Positions 34,930-43,481 of a DNA stretch of 64,000 nt are shown here, piece by piece. Below the pieces are notes generated by a model. The model was not told the DNA's origin. It ran no database searches and saw nothing but the letters and a program-made list of their open reading frames with translations. The stretch is from Rhizobium deserti (GTDB lineage: Bacteria; Pseudomonadota; Alphaproteobacteria; Rhizobiales; Rhizobiaceae), in assembly GCF_004358025.1 (NCBI RefSeq), contig NZ_SMTL01000003.1:248001-312000 (forward strand), in the 5' to 3' direction. Within the stretch, counting starts at the first letter, position 1, and each line of letters starts with the position of its first letter. The translations under genes were made by a program, and so were the position numbers.

Positions 34930-36852
34930 ATGCGCATCGGGGAATATCCACCATCAAGCATGGTCGAGGAGAGCTCGGAGGCCTCCGCAGCATTGTCCGG
35001 CAACAGCGGGGAAGACGAGCTACCGCCTGGTCCTGAAACGGAGCTGGGCGCGCTTTCCGCGCTGGGTTTTTCCAAACCGCTGCTTGCCCGCATGGTAACG
35101 CAGGCGCGGCGCCACGGCACAAGCGTCGAAAACGAGCTTCTCAGAAGCGGCGAAGTGGAGGAGGAAGCCTATTATGGCGCGATCGCCCGCCTGCTGCGCC
35201 TGCCCTTCATCCTTTCCATAGATCCCGGCAGCGTCGCGGACTCCCTGGCGCTTGACAGCCAGTTGCAGCGCCCGACCATGCTTCGGATCGCCCATCGCCA
35301 CCGGGCGCCGCAGACCGCCATCGTTCCTGAAGCGGGGCGGCTCGCCGATATTGCAGCGGCGCTCGCGACCATGCCGCTGCTCGGCCGCGATCTGGCCATC
35401 ACCACGCCAAGCGCCATCCGAAATGCCGTCTGGCAGACGGGCGCGGCGCGGCGCGGCCGGCAAGCCACCTACGAGCTCTTCGAGCGCCGCCCCCAGCTGT
35501 CGGCGCGTATCGTGCTTGCCGGCCGCCAAGGCTTTTATGCCGGTCTGATCATGGCGTTCTTGGTATGCGCGTTCCTGCTACGCCCTATGGAGACGCTTTC
35601 CTTTCTGCATGTTACACTATCCTTTACCTACCTTGCCTCCCTTGTGCTGCGGCTGATTGCGCTGATGCGCAAGATCCACGAGCCGCCGAAGCGTACAGTC
35701 CCGCTTCCGCCGCCTGGACCTCTGCCGCGCTACACGGTAATGGTGGCGCTGTACCGGGAAGCAGGCATGGCGCAGCAGTTGATCTCCACTCTCCGAAGGA
35801 TCGATTGGCCGCCCTCGCTGCTGGATATCAAGATCGTTTGCGAAGCGGACGATCAGGAAACCATAGCAGCGCTGAAGGCCCAAAAGCCCGGGCCGCAGTT
35901 TGAGATAATCGAAGTGCCGGATTTCGGCCCGCGAACGAAGCCCAAAGCGCTAACGTATGCACTGGCGGCGGCACAAGGCGAATTTCTGGCCATCTACGAT
36001 GCGGAAGACCGGCCGCATCCGCAGCAGCTGCGCGAAGCCTATGCGCGTTTCCGCGCGTCGCCACTCGAGCTGGCCTGCCTTCAGGCGCCGCTGATCATCA
36101 CCAATGCCCGTGAATCCTGGCTCTGCGCACTTTTCTCCTTGGAATATTCCGCGCTTTTCCGCGGCCTGCTCCCCATGCTGGGCAAGAGCCGCATGCCGCT
36201 GCCGCTGGGCGGCACATCCAATCATTTCCGCACCGAGGCACTGAAGGCGGCAGGCGGTTGGGACCCGTTCAACGTGACGGAAGACGCAGATCTCGGCCTT
36301 CGCCTTTACCGGCTGGGCTACCGGGCCGATGTCATCCAGCGACAGACGCTTGAAGACGCGCCGACGCGGATTCCCGTCTGGATGGCGCAGCGCAGCCGCT
36401 GGTTCAAGGGCTGGCTGCAGACCTGGCTGGTGCTGATGCGCAGTCCGCGGCGACTGATTGGCGAGATGGGACTGGCGCCTTTCGTGATATTCCAGCTAAT
36501 GGTGGGCGGCATGTTGGTCTCGTCGCTTCTGCATCCCCTCATCGTGGTCTTCCTCGGCATCGGCATCAGTTCCATGCTGGCGGCGCCCGTCACAGACATC
36601 CCAGCCGAGGTGCTGTCGCTGTTCGTGATCGACTTCGTCAACATCCTGGGCAGCTACCTGATCTTCCTCGGGCTTGGCAAAGGTTCGATGATCGACCATG
36701 AAAAACGCCTGGTCGGCTGGCGCTGGGCAACTGTGCCCGTCTACTGGATGATGACCTCCTTCGCCGCCTGGCGGGCAGTCGTCGAGCTGAAAAGCAAGCC
36801 CTTCGTTTGGAACAAGACGCCGCATCAGCCAGTCTCCGACCGGTCTCCCTGA
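34930..36852 (+). CDS. Membrane glycosyltransferase family 2 with N-terminal GspE-like domain
   Basis: A 640-residue protein. Residues about 40-150 resemble the N-terminal domain of type II secretion ATPases (LLRSGEVEEEAYYGAIARLLRLPFI), used in several systems as a small regulatory or nucleotide-binding module. Two membrane segments at about 200-245 precede the GT2 catalytic domain (YTVMVALYREAGMAQQLISTLRRIDWP), with the nucleotide-sugar and metal motifs CEADDQET, YDAEDRPHP and TEDADLGLRL and the processive-type QRSRWFKGW. Further membrane segments follow. This resembles cellulose/hyaluronan-type synthases, so it may make a cell-surface polysaccharide. The start is uncertain (upstream ATGs at 34873 and 34876). 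Confidence 0.8.
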   Translation: MRIGEYPPSSMVEESSEASAALSGNSGEDELPPGPETELGALSALGFSKPLLARMVTQARRHGTSVENELLRSGEVEEEAYYGAIARLLRLPFILSIDPGSVADSLALDSQLQRPTMLRIAHRHRAPQTAIVPEAGRLADIAAALATMPLLGRDLAITTPSAIRNAVWQTGAARRGRQATYELFERRPQLSARIVLAGRQGFYAGLIMAFLVCAFLLRPMETLSFLHVTLSFTYLASLVLRLIALMRKIHEPPKRTVPLPPPGPLPRYTVMVALYREAGMAQQLISTLRRIDWPPSLLDIKIVCEADDQETIAALKAQKPGPQFEIIEVPDFGPRTKPKALTYALAAAQGEFLAIYDAEDRPHPQQLREAYARFRASPLELACLQAPLIITNARESWLCALFSLEYSALFRGLLPMLGKSRMPLPLGGTSNHFRTEALKAAGGWDPFNVTEDADLGLRLYRLGYRADVIQRQTLEDAPTRIPVWMAQRSRWFKGWLQTWLVLMRSPRRLIGEMGLAPFVIFQLMVGGMLVSSLLHPLIVVFLGIGISSMLAAPVTDIPAEVLSLFVIDFVNILGSYLIFLGLGKGSMIDHEKRLVGWRWATVPVYWMMTSFAAWRAVVELKSKPFVWNKTPHQPVSDRSP

Positions 36853-36917
36853 ACCGGCGGGAACATTTTCGCCCCTCCAGGCGTCAGATAGGCAAGACCC
36901 AAGACTGGAGGAACAGG

Positions 36918-37187
36918 ATGCAGACCTATCACCGTTACCGGCCGAGCGAGGCTGCAGAAGGGGCGTTGATCATCAAATTCTATCATTCCGGCGATCAGAT
37001 CCGCGGCTATATCCGCAAGATCACCGATGAGAGGCAGGATGACAGCATCTTCCCAGGCGAGGAAATGGAGCCTGAGGATGCCTTTCGGATGGCGGACAAC
37101 AAGAACCGCGACCCGGGTGGCCAGCCGATCTTCATCGAGCTTTCGGAAGGGGTTCAGTGGGATCCGGCCTGGGGCAAGCTGATCTAA
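36918..37187 (+). CDS. Small conserved protein of unknown function, 89 residues
   Basis: An 89-residue soluble protein, MQTYHRYRPSE..., with a predicted beta-rich first half (ALIIKFYHSGDQIRGYIRKITDE) and an acidic second half ending WDPAWGKLI. The ATG at 36918 has a GGAGGAACAGG ribosome binding site. I do not recognise a characterised family. It is the first of three short plus-strand genes between the glycosyltransferase and tRNA-Gly. Confidence 0.7.
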   Translation: MQTYHRYRPSEAAEGALIIKFYHSGDQIRGYIRKITDERQDDSIFPGEEMEPEDAFRMADNKNRDPGGQPIFIELSEGVQWDPAWGKLI

Positions 37188-37275
37188 GGTCGGCCTGACC
37201 TGCAGGATTGCTTGGTGGAACGATGCAGGCGCAAATCGGTTGTCAGTGCATAGACGTCCTTGAAGGAGACCCGTC

Positions 37276-37506
37276 ATGTCCGACCAGAAAAATGCCATCG
37301 AAAAAGATGCTCAGGGCCAGTTCGCCAAATCGCAGGCAGATCCGAAGGCATCCGGTGTCCATAGCGCCAAGCCGACGGTCATCACCGGCTCGGAAGACGC
37401 CACGGCGCATAAACTGCCGCCAGGCGCCAAGTCACCGAAATCGGAAATCCCGGTGCATTACGATCCGGCGGAAATGAACGAAGGCAGCTTCCGCGGCTCG
37501 CGATAG
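37276..37506 (+). CDS. Small hydrophilic protein of unknown function, 76 residues
   Basis: A 76-residue, highly hydrophilic protein rich in Lys, Ser, Ala, Pro and Gly, without predicted membrane or signal segments; probably disordered. The ribosome binding site AAGGAGAC is good. Not assigned to a family. It lies 88 bases after the preceding small gene. Confidence 0.65.
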   Translation: MSDQKNAIEKDAQGQFAKSQADPKASGVHSAKPTVITGSEDATAHKLPPGAKSPKSEIPVHYDPAEMNEGSFRGSR

Positions 37507-37579
37507 CCGCGACGCCTCCAGGCGAGCGGGCCAGGAGTGTGTGAGCGAGACAACACGGCTTAAAGATTGAGGATGTCAC

Positions 37580-38032
37580 ATGTCAAATGCGACCCAAAGC
37601 GGAGATAGAGACGCGCCGAACAATGGTGAAAACCATAACCTCTTCGGCCGCTCGGTGGAAAGCAAGGCACAGATAGCCGATGCTGAGAAGATGGCATCCG
37701 GTACGGAAGAAGGCGAGGAGCTGAACGTCTACCGGCTTGTTCCGCTTGTTCTGCCTAACGACGCGCGTTGGCAGGACACAACGGACCCTCAAGAGATCGT
37801 GGTCGCCGCTCGCACCGCCGGCGATGCCCGCATCGTTGCCGCCGGCAGCGAACTCGACTTCATGGAGCTCGAAGCGGTGCCCGCCGAGGACGTGACGACC
37901 CGCAATGCCAGCATATTTCGCGACGAAAAGGCCTATACGGTGATCGCCGTGGAATTCGGGCGCGGTGATCTCAAGCGGGGCGTGCTGGAAGGCTTCGTGC
38001 CGGTCGATACGATCAAGCCGGTACAGGTCTGA
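37580..38032 (+). CDS. Conserved protein of unknown function, 150 residues
   Basis: A 150-residue protein with a disordered N-terminus (about 1-45) and a folded C-terminal part with alternating strands: ELNVYRLVPLVLPND, QEIVVAARTAGDARIVAAGSELDFMELEA, YTVIAVEFGRGDLKRGVLEGFVPV. No catalytic motif is evident and the family is not recognised. It is the third of three adjacent small genes and ends 31 bases before the convergent tRNA-Gly. Confidence 0.7.
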   Translation: MSNATQSGDRDAPNNGENHNLFGRSVESKAQIADAEKMASGTEEGEELNVYRLVPLVLPNDARWQDTTDPQEIVVAARTAGDARIVAAGSELDFMELEAVPAEDVTTRNASIFRDEKAYTVIAVEFGRGDLKRGVLEGFVPVDTIKPVQV

Positions 38033-38063
38033 TCTCATTGGCGGCAGGCTTGGCAAGAAGGGC

Positions 38064-38137
38064 TGGAGCGGGTGAAGGGAATCGAACCCTCGTATTCAGC
38101 TTGGGAAGCTGCTGCTCTACCATTGAGCTACACCCGC
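38064..38137 (-). tRNA. tRNA-Gly (anticodon CCC)
   Basis: On the minus strand the sequence folds as a tRNA: acceptor GCGGGTG/CACCCGC, D arm GCTC..GAGC, anticodon loop TTCCCAA giving CCC, T arm GAGGGTTCGATTCCCTT, and an encoded CCA end. The anticodon stem has a mismatch at its outermost pair. Confidence 0.95.
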
Positions 38138-38280
38138 GGAGATCCAAGACCTAACTGCCCTTGATCAGAAATTCAACCTCAAAGGCGCGCTGCGCAGAAG
38201 TTGCGCCCCGCCGTGAGGCGAGTCTTCGGCAGTGTGCCGATCAGGATAAGTCGATCGCACCTGCAGATTTGCCGCAGGTA

Positions 38281-39372
38281 TCAGCTGCGAAAATGCTTGG
38301 AGAGCTTCAGACCCTGGGCCTGGTAGTTCGATCCGACGCCTGCGCCATACAAGCCTTCCGGCTTTTCCATCATATGCTCGTAGACCAGCCGGCCGACGAT
38401 CTGCCCGTCCTCGAGAATAAAGGGGACTTCGTGGCTGCGCACTTCCAGAACGGCACGGCTGCCACGACCGCCGGATGCCTCATGCCCGAAGCCCGGATCG
38501 AAGAAGCCGGCATAATGAACCCGGAACTCGCCGACCAGTGGATCGAAGGGCGTCATTTCTGCGGCGTAGAGCGGCGGCACATGCACGGCCTCGCGGGACA
38601 CGAGAATGTAGAACTCGTCCGGGTCCAGGATCAATTCACGGCGCCCACGGCTGTAAAGCGGCTCCCAGAAATCGAAGACGTCGTGCTGGGCCTTCTTGTC
38701 CACGTCGACGACGGCGGTGTGATGCTTTCCACGATAGCCGATCAGACCCTGTGCATCGCCGGCAAGATCGATCGACAGAGCGATGCCGCCGCCCGAGACA
38801 TTGGGTTTGGCGGCTGCGACCAGTGTCTCGGCATCGTGCAGCTTCTGGAGTTCCGGCTCGCCGAGCAGGGCATTACCGACCCGGAAGCGGATCTGCGACA
38901 GCCGCGAGCCGCGCCGCACGACGATGGGGAAAGTACGCGGCGAGATTTCCAGATAAAGCGGCCCGGAATAATCTGCGGGGATCTTGTCGAACTCCTGCGC
39001 ATAATCGGTGATCACACGGGTGAAGATATCGAGCCTGCCGGTGGAGCTCTTGGGGTTAGCCGAGGCGGACATATTGGCCGGCAGATCCAGCCGTTCCATC
39101 AAGGGCACGATATAAACGCAGCCGGTCTCCAGCACCGCGCCTTCAGACAGGTCGATGACGTGCAGGCTGAGACGATCGAGCTTGTCGGCAACAAGGCTGC
39201 TCGGCCCCGGCATGAAGCTTGCCCGGACGCGAAAGGCTTTTGCACCGAGGCGCAGGTCGAGGCTGGCCGGCTGGATCTGGTCGCGATCCAGCTCCCGTTC
39301 CGCGATCAGCCTGCCTGTGTCGAAAAGCGCCGCGATTGCGCGGTCCGCCAGAATTCCCGTTTCGCGAGCCAT
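38281..39372 (-). CDS. dcd: dCTP deaminase, double-domain form
   Basis: A 363-residue enzyme, nearly twice the length of the E. coli dCTP deaminase (about 190 residues). The N-terminal half has IQPASLDLRLGAKAFRV and NPKSSTGRLDIFTRVI (the S-S-x-G-R substrate loop); the C-terminal half contains a second related DCD fold (GGGIALSIDLAG, FDPLVGEFRVHYAGFFDPGFG, SHEVPFILEDGQIVGRL with the typical H-E-V-P and Q-x-x-G elements). It converts dCTP to dUTP in dTTP supply. This fused type is common in alphaproteobacteria. The start could be one codon further upstream (39375). Confidence 0.9.
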   Translation of the reverse strand: MARETGILADRAIAALFDTGRLIAERELDRDQIQPASLDLRLGAKAFRVRASFMPGPSSLVADKLDRLSLHVIDLSEGAVLETGCVYIVPLMERLDLPANMSASANPKSSTGRLDIFTRVITDYAQEFDKIPADYSGPLYLEISPRTFPIVVRRGSRLSQIRFRVGNALLGEPELQKLHDAETLVAAAKPNVSGGGIALSIDLAGDAQGLIGYRGKHHTAVVDVDKKAQHDVFDFWEPLYSRGRRELILDPDEFYILVSREAVHVPPLYAAEMTPFDPLVGEFRVHYAGFFDPGFGHEASGGRGSRAVLEVRSHEVPFILEDGQIVGRLVYEHMMEKPEGLYGAGVGSNYQAQGLKLSKHFRS

Positions 39373-39435
39373 CATGCTCAATTCCTTGGCCCCACCCATC
39401 CATTGCCGGTCGCCGACAAAACCAAATGCCGGCCA

Positions 39436-39464
39436 TTGACGCAAGCGGGACGCGGCGCTATGCA
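39436..39464 (+). promoter_or_regulatory. Promoter for the SAM-II/metZ leader
   Basis: TTGACG (39436-39441) and TATGCA (39459-39464) are separated by 17 bases, placing transcription start about ten bases before the riboswitch. Confidence 0.6.
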
Positions 39465-39474
39465 AATCTTATCC

Positions 39475-39532
39475 CGTGGTGATTTGGCCGGTCGGCTTGC
39501 AGCCACGTTAAATAAATGGCTAAAAAGACCGG
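39475..39532 (+). promoter_or_regulatory. SAM-II riboswitch (metA motif) upstream of metZ
   Basis: The sequence matches the SAM-II aptamer I know from Agrobacterium and relatives: GGTGATTTGGCCGG, CTTGCAGCCACGTTAAA and GCTAAAAAG in order. P1 is CGTGG (39475-39479) with CCACG (39503-39507). The loop strand CCGGTC (39488-39493) can pair with GACCGG (39527-39532), forming the pseudoknot. It senses S-adenosylmethionine and lowers expression of methionine-synthesis genes. Downstream of it lies a U-tract hairpin. Confidence 0.93.
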
Positions 39533-39537
39533 GTGCG

Positions 39538-39568
39538 AAACCGGTCTGCTTATGCGGCCGGTTTTTTT
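39538..39568 (+). terminator. Putative regulated terminator of the SAM-II leader
   Basis: Stem AAACCGG (39538-39544) / CCGGTTT (39558-39564) followed by a run of T residues. Its 5' arm overlaps an alternative hairpin AGACCGG / CCGGTCT (39526-39547), so the two cannot form together. This suggests SAM-controlled attenuation. Confidence 0.65.
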
Positions 39569-39585
39569 GTTTTGAGGTGACCTGC

Positions 39586-40779
39586 ATGACCAAGTCGTCC
39601 AACTCCTGGCGCCCTGCAACCCAGCTCGTCCACGGCGGAACGCTCCGCTCGCAATATGGCGAAATGTCGGAAGCAATCTACCTCACTCAAGGCTTCGTTT
39701 ACGAGAATTCCGAAGCTGCCGAGGCGCGCTTCAAGGGCGAGACGGAAGGCTTCATCTATGCCCGCTACGGCAGCCCTACCAACGACATGTTCGAAAAGCG
39801 CATGTGTATGCTGGAAGGCGCCGAAGACGCCCGTGCCACTGCTTCCGGCATGGCTGCCGTCACCGCCGCCATTCTTTGCCAGCTGAAGGCGGGCGATCAT
39901 ATCGTCGCGGCCCGCGCCCTGTTCGGCTCCTGCCGCTGGGTCGTGGAAACGCTTGCACCCAAATATGGCATCGACTGCACCTTGGTGGACGGCCGCTTCC
40001 TGGAGAACTGGGAGAAGGCGATTACCCCGAAGACCAAGGTCTTCTTCCTCGAAAGCCCGACCAATCCCACACTGGAAGTGGTGGACATTGCCGGCGTCGC
40101 CAGGCTTGCCAATCAGGTCGGCGCCAAAGTGGTGGTCGACAACGTCTTCGCAACACCGCTCTTCCAGAAGCCGCTCGAACTCGGCGCCCATATCGTCGTT
40201 TATTCGGCCACCAAGCATATCGACGGCCAGGGACGCTGCCTCGGCGGCGTCGTGCTGTCGGACAAGGCCTGGATCGACGAGAACCTGCATGACTATTTCC
40301 GCCATACCGGTCCTGCCATGTCGCCTTTCAATGCCTGGACGCTGCTGAAGGGCGTCGAGACCCTGCCGCTGCGCGTCAAGCAGCAGACGGAGAATGCCGC
40401 GAAGATCGCCGACTTTTTGGCCGAGCAGAAACAGGTGGCGAAGGTCATCTATCCTGGCCGCAAGGATCATCCGCAGGCAGATATTATTGCCAAGCAGATG
40501 ACGGGCGGCTCGACGCTGGTCTGCTTCGAGATGAAGGGCGGTAAGGAAGCGGCCTTCAAGCTTCAGAACGCGCTGGACGTCGTGACGATCTCCAACAACC
40601 TCGGCGACACCCGCAGCCTGATCACCCATCCGGCCACGACGACGCACAAGAACCTGACCGACGAGGCGCGAACCGAGCTCGGCATTTCTCCGGGAACCGT
40701 GCGACTGTCGGCAGGGATCGAGGATACGCAGGATCTGCTGGAGGATTTCGCCAAGGCCTTGGCGCAGGTCGCAGCCTGA
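39586..40779 (+). CDS. metZ: O-succinylhomoserine sulfhydrylase
   Basis: A 397-residue PLP enzyme of the Cys/Met metabolism family. It makes homocysteine from O-succinylhomoserine and sulfide in methionine synthesis. The PLP Lys is in VYSATKHIDGQGRCLGG (Lys near residue 207); YARYGSPTNDMFEKR and ATASGMAAVTAAIL are the cofactor-binding blocks; the late region SLITHPATTTHKN matches MetZ. The ATG has a GAGGTGA ribosome binding site. The SAM-II riboswitch in its leader supports the methionine role. Confidence 0.95.
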   Translation: MTKSSNSWRPATQLVHGGTLRSQYGEMSEAIYLTQGFVYENSEAAEARFKGETEGFIYARYGSPTNDMFEKRMCMLEGAEDARATASGMAAVTAAILCQLKAGDHIVAARALFGSCRWVVETLAPKYGIDCTLVDGRFLENWEKAITPKTKVFFLESPTNPTLEVVDIAGVARLANQVGAKVVVDNVFATPLFQKPLELGAHIVVYSATKHIDGQGRCLGGVVLSDKAWIDENLHDYFRHTGPAMSPFNAWTLLKGVETLPLRVKQQTENAAKIADFLAEQKQVAKVIYPGRKDHPQADIIAKQMTGGSTLVCFEMKGGKEAAFKLQNALDVVTISNNLGDTRSLITHPATTTHKNLTDEARTELGISPGTVRLSAGIEDTQDLLEDFAKALAQVAA

Positions 40780-40783
40780 ACAT

Positions 40784-40817
40784 GACATGGTGATCCGGCT
40801 TTCGGATTCACCATGTC
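40784..40817. terminator. Long hairpin between metZ and apaG, possible terminator
   Basis: Arms GACATGGTGA and TCACCATGTC pair perfectly, continued by CCG/CGG around the loop with one unpaired base. There is no T-run on either strand, so a classic terminator is not certain; mRNA protection is an alternative. Confidence 0.45.
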
Positions 40818-40929
40818 AATTATCCCTAATGGCAGGAAGCAAGCCCTGGTACGGGCTCAACTTACGAGAATTCTTGACGTTTCTGTCTCCGTATACGATA
40901 TCGGTCCAGCAAATCTGCAGAGGCCGCCC

Positions 40930-41322
40930 ATGTACCGCGCCCGAACAAGAGACATAGAAGTCAGCGTCGAGCCCTTTTACCTGGAGGAACAATCCAGTGT
41001 GGAGGACAGCCGTTATGTCTGGGCTTATCACATCGTCATCAAGAACCATTCCTCGGTGACGGTGCAGCTCGTGCATCGGTATTGGCACATCACCGACCAG
41101 AATGGCGTCGTCGACGAAGTCGATGGGCCGGGTGTCGTCGGCGACCAGCCCCAGATCAAGCCCGGCGACTCCTACGAATATTCATCGGGCTGCCCGCTTG
41201 ATACGCCGTCCGGTGTAATGTTCGGCCATTACGACATGCAGACGGACGAAGGCGAGATTTTCCAAGTGACGATCCCCGCCTTCTCCCTCGATTCCCCGGG
41301 CCTGATGCGCGTTCTCAACTGA
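40930..41322 (+). CDS. apaG: ApaG protein
   Basis: A 130-residue fibronectin-III-like beta-sandwich protein of the ApaG family. Visible are [47 protein letters not shown] and [35 protein letters not shown], all typical. The role is not settled; it has been linked to Co2+ resistance and Mg2+ efflux in Salmonella. The ATG at 40930 gives the family length; the frame runs further upstream but there is no similarity there. Confidence 0.93.
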   Translation: MYRARTRDIEVSVEPFYLEEQSSVEDSRYVWAYHIVIKNHSSVTVQLVHRYWHITDQNGVVDEVDGPGVVGDQPQIKPGDSYEYSSGCPLDTPSGVMFGHYDMQTDEGEIFQVTIPAFSLDSPGLMRVLN

Positions 41323-41342
41323 TCGCGCTTCATCGGACCGCC

Positions 41343-42332
41343 TCAAGCGGCGGCAAATTCCGCCGCTTCGTAGCGATAGGTCGTCGAGCAGAACTCGCAG
41401 GTTACCGCAATCTGACCGTCTTCCTGGCTCGCCTCGATTTCCTCGGCATTGAACCCGTCAAGCACGCCCTTGATCTTGTCGCGCGAGCAGCTGCAGCGGT
41501 CGAATACTGTCTGCGGCTGATAGACCCGCACGCCCCGCTCATGGAAGAGACGGAAAAGCAGCCTCTCGATCGCTACCTGCGGATCCGTAAGCTCGTCCGT
41601 ATCGATCGTATCGACCAAGGTGCGCGCTTCGGCCCAAGCCTCGTCCTCCGTCAGGTCCGTATCGCGCTCGTCGCCATCGCCGCCATGCAGGTCCGGCTGG
41701 CGCATGCGCTCCGGCGACTTCGGGAGAAATTGCGCGATAAGGCCTCCTGCCCGCCAATTGTGGCGCGGCTTACCATCGGCATCCCGATCAAAGAGTTCAG
41801 CGACGCCGAGCCGCACCCGGGTCGGGATCTGCTCAGACTGCCGGAAGTAAACACCGGCGATTTCCTCCAGTGACGAGCCATCGAGCGGAACGATGCCCTG
41901 ATAGGGCTGCATGCCGCGGCCCTGATCGATGGTAAAGGCAAGCACACCTTCGCCCAGCAGGTCCGGTGGCGAAATCTGCCCTGCCTTCACCGCTTCGGCC
42001 AAGGCATCCTCATCATAGCGAGCATAGGCGCGCAGGCTGTCGGGGGAAGAGAAATCGGCGACCAACAGGTCAACCGGTCCATCGCCCTTGGTCTGGACCG
42101 TGAACTTGCCATCGAACTTCAGGGATGTGCCCAAAAGCGCAGTGAGCACGATCGCTTCGGCAAGCAGCCGCGCCACCGGGGCTGGGTAATCATGCCGCCC
42201 GAGAATAGAATTCAGCAACGGCCCCAGCTGAACCGCGCGGCCCCGCACGTCAAGCCCTTCCACCTGGAAAGGAACGACGCGGTCGTCGCCGGCAAAGTCG
42301 AGTTCGTTCAGTTCCACAATCGCTTCCGCCAT
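41343..42332 (-). CDS. hslO: Redox-regulated chaperone Hsp33
   Basis: A 329-residue cytoplasmic chaperone activated by oxidation. The N-terminal domain has RLLAEAIVLTALLGTSLKFDGKFTVQTKGDGPVDLLVADF, and the C-terminal redox switch has the four zinc-binding Cys as C-S-C (DRCSCSRDK) and C-E-F-C (VTCEFCSTTY). These are the cysteines that form disulfides under oxidative stress. It is convergent with apaG and follows argF on the same strand 177 bases later; that gap contains no gene. Confidence 0.95.
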   Translation of the reverse strand: MAEAIVELNELDFAGDDRVVPFQVEGLDVRGRAVQLGPLLNSILGRHDYPAPVARLLAEAIVLTALLGTSLKFDGKFTVQTKGDGPVDLLVADFSSPDSLRAYARYDEDALAEAVKAGQISPPDLLGEGVLAFTIDQGRGMQPYQGIVPLDGSSLEEIAGVYFRQSEQIPTRVRLGVAELFDRDADGKPRHNWRAGGLIAQFLPKSPERMRQPDLHGGDGDERDTDLTEDEAWAEARTLVDTIDTDELTDPQVAIERLLFRLFHERGVRVYQPQTVFDRCSCSRDKIKGVLDGFNAEEIEASQEDGQIAVTCEFCSTTYRYEAAEFAAA

Positions 42333-42509
42333 GACCTCACTCCTTCGCGCCGACCTTGGCTTTTACACAAGCGCGGGCAAAAGCGGAACCGCTCACCCGG
42401 GGGAAGACGCTGACAATGTTGTTGAAGCGCCCTCAATCAAGGTAGGGGCGCGGTTGAAAGCCGGTAGATGGTGGCGGTTGAAATGGAAATCAAGACCGCG
42501 CCTAGGGGC

Positions 42510-43427
42510 TCAAAGAGCCCCAAAACACCAGGCTAGGATGGACTTCTGCGCATGCAGCCGGTTTTCCGCCTCATCGAAGACGACCGATTGCGGCCCGTCG
42601 ATCACCTGGTCGGTCACTTCCTCGCCGCGGTGGGCCGGCAGGCAGTGCATGAACAGAGCATCCTTGCCGGCACGCTTCATCAGCGCGTCATTGACCTGAT
42701 AGGGCTGGAAAATGTTGTGGCCGCGCGCCTTGTGTTCCTGGTTCATGGAAACCCAGGTGTCGGTGACGACAAGATCAGCATCGGCGACAGCGCGCTCGGC
42801 ATCATGATACAGCTTGACGTCGCCGCCATTGTTGCGGGCCCAGTTGAGGATCTTGTCGGAGGGTTCCGAACCCATCGGCACGGCCATGTTCATCCGGTAG
42901 CCGAAGCGCGCAGCTCCTTCGATAAAGGAGTGCAGCACATTATTGCCGTCCCCGGTCCAGGCCAGCGTCTTGCCGGATACGGATCCGCGATGCTCTTCGA
43001 AGGTCATGATGTCGGCCATGATCTGGCAGGGATGGGTGTCGTCGGTCAGGGCATTGATGACCGGCACGGTCGCGTGTTCAGCAAGCTCCAGCATGCGGGC
43101 GTGATCCGTGGTGCGGATCATGATGGCGTCGACATAGCGGGACAGCACCTTGGCCGTATCGCCGATCGTTTCGGCCCGCCCGAGCTGCATTTCCGTTCCC
43201 GACAGAAACAGCGTTTCCCCACCGAGCTGGCGCATGCCCACATCAAAGGAGACACGGGTACGGGTCGAGGGCTTTTCAAAGATCATTGCCAACATCTTGC
43301 CGGCCAAGGGCTTGTCGGCACTGCCGGCCTTGGTGGCCTGCTTGCGAACCTTGGCATCCTCGAGGATGGTGCGCAGATCCGCGGCGGAAACCGCGGAAAG
43401 ATCCAGGAAATGTTTCGGTGCTGCCAT
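42510..43427 (-). CDS. argF: Ornithine carbamoyltransferase
   Basis: A 305-residue enzyme making citrulline from ornithine and carbamoyl phosphate in arginine synthesis. The carbamoyl-phosphate motif STRTR is in [21 protein letters not shown], the later HPCQ motif in [15 protein letters not shown], and the ornithine-side HCLP motif in [13 protein letters not shown]. The ATG at 43427 starts [11 protein letters not shown]. It lies 54 bases after argD, probably in one operon. A small perfect hairpin (GGGGCTC/GAGCCCC) overlaps its stop codon. Confidence 0.96.
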   Translation of the reverse strand: MAAPKHFLDLSAVSAADLRTILEDAKVRKQATKAGSADKPLAGKMLAMIFEKPSTRTRVSFDVGMRQLGGETLFLSGTEMQLGRAETIGDTAKVLSRYVDAIMIRTTDHARMLELAEHATVPVINALTDDTHPCQIMADIMTFEEHRGSVSGKTLAWTGDGNNVLHSFIEGAARFGYRMNMAVPMGSEPSDKILNWARNNGGDVKLYHDAERAVADADLVVTDTWVSMNQEHKARGHNIFQPYQVNDALMKRAGKDALFMHCLPAHRGEEVTDQVIDGPQSVVFDEAENRLHAQKSILAWCFGAL

Positions 43428-43481
43428 TGTTTTGGTCCCCAATCACGAGGGGACCTTGAACCGGCACCCTCCTTCGCCCCC

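Noticed and set aside
38064..38137. tRNA-Gly as an integration site for a mobile element
   Set aside because: No integrase, no duplicated tRNA 3' end and no change in gene style on either side; the same holds for tRNA-Thr at 56635-56710.
42505..42521. Perfect GGGGCTC/GAGCCCC hairpin at the argF stop codon as a terminator
   Set aside because: It includes the last codons and stop of argF and has no T-run afterwards on the minus strand; chance from G+C-rich coding sequence is likely.
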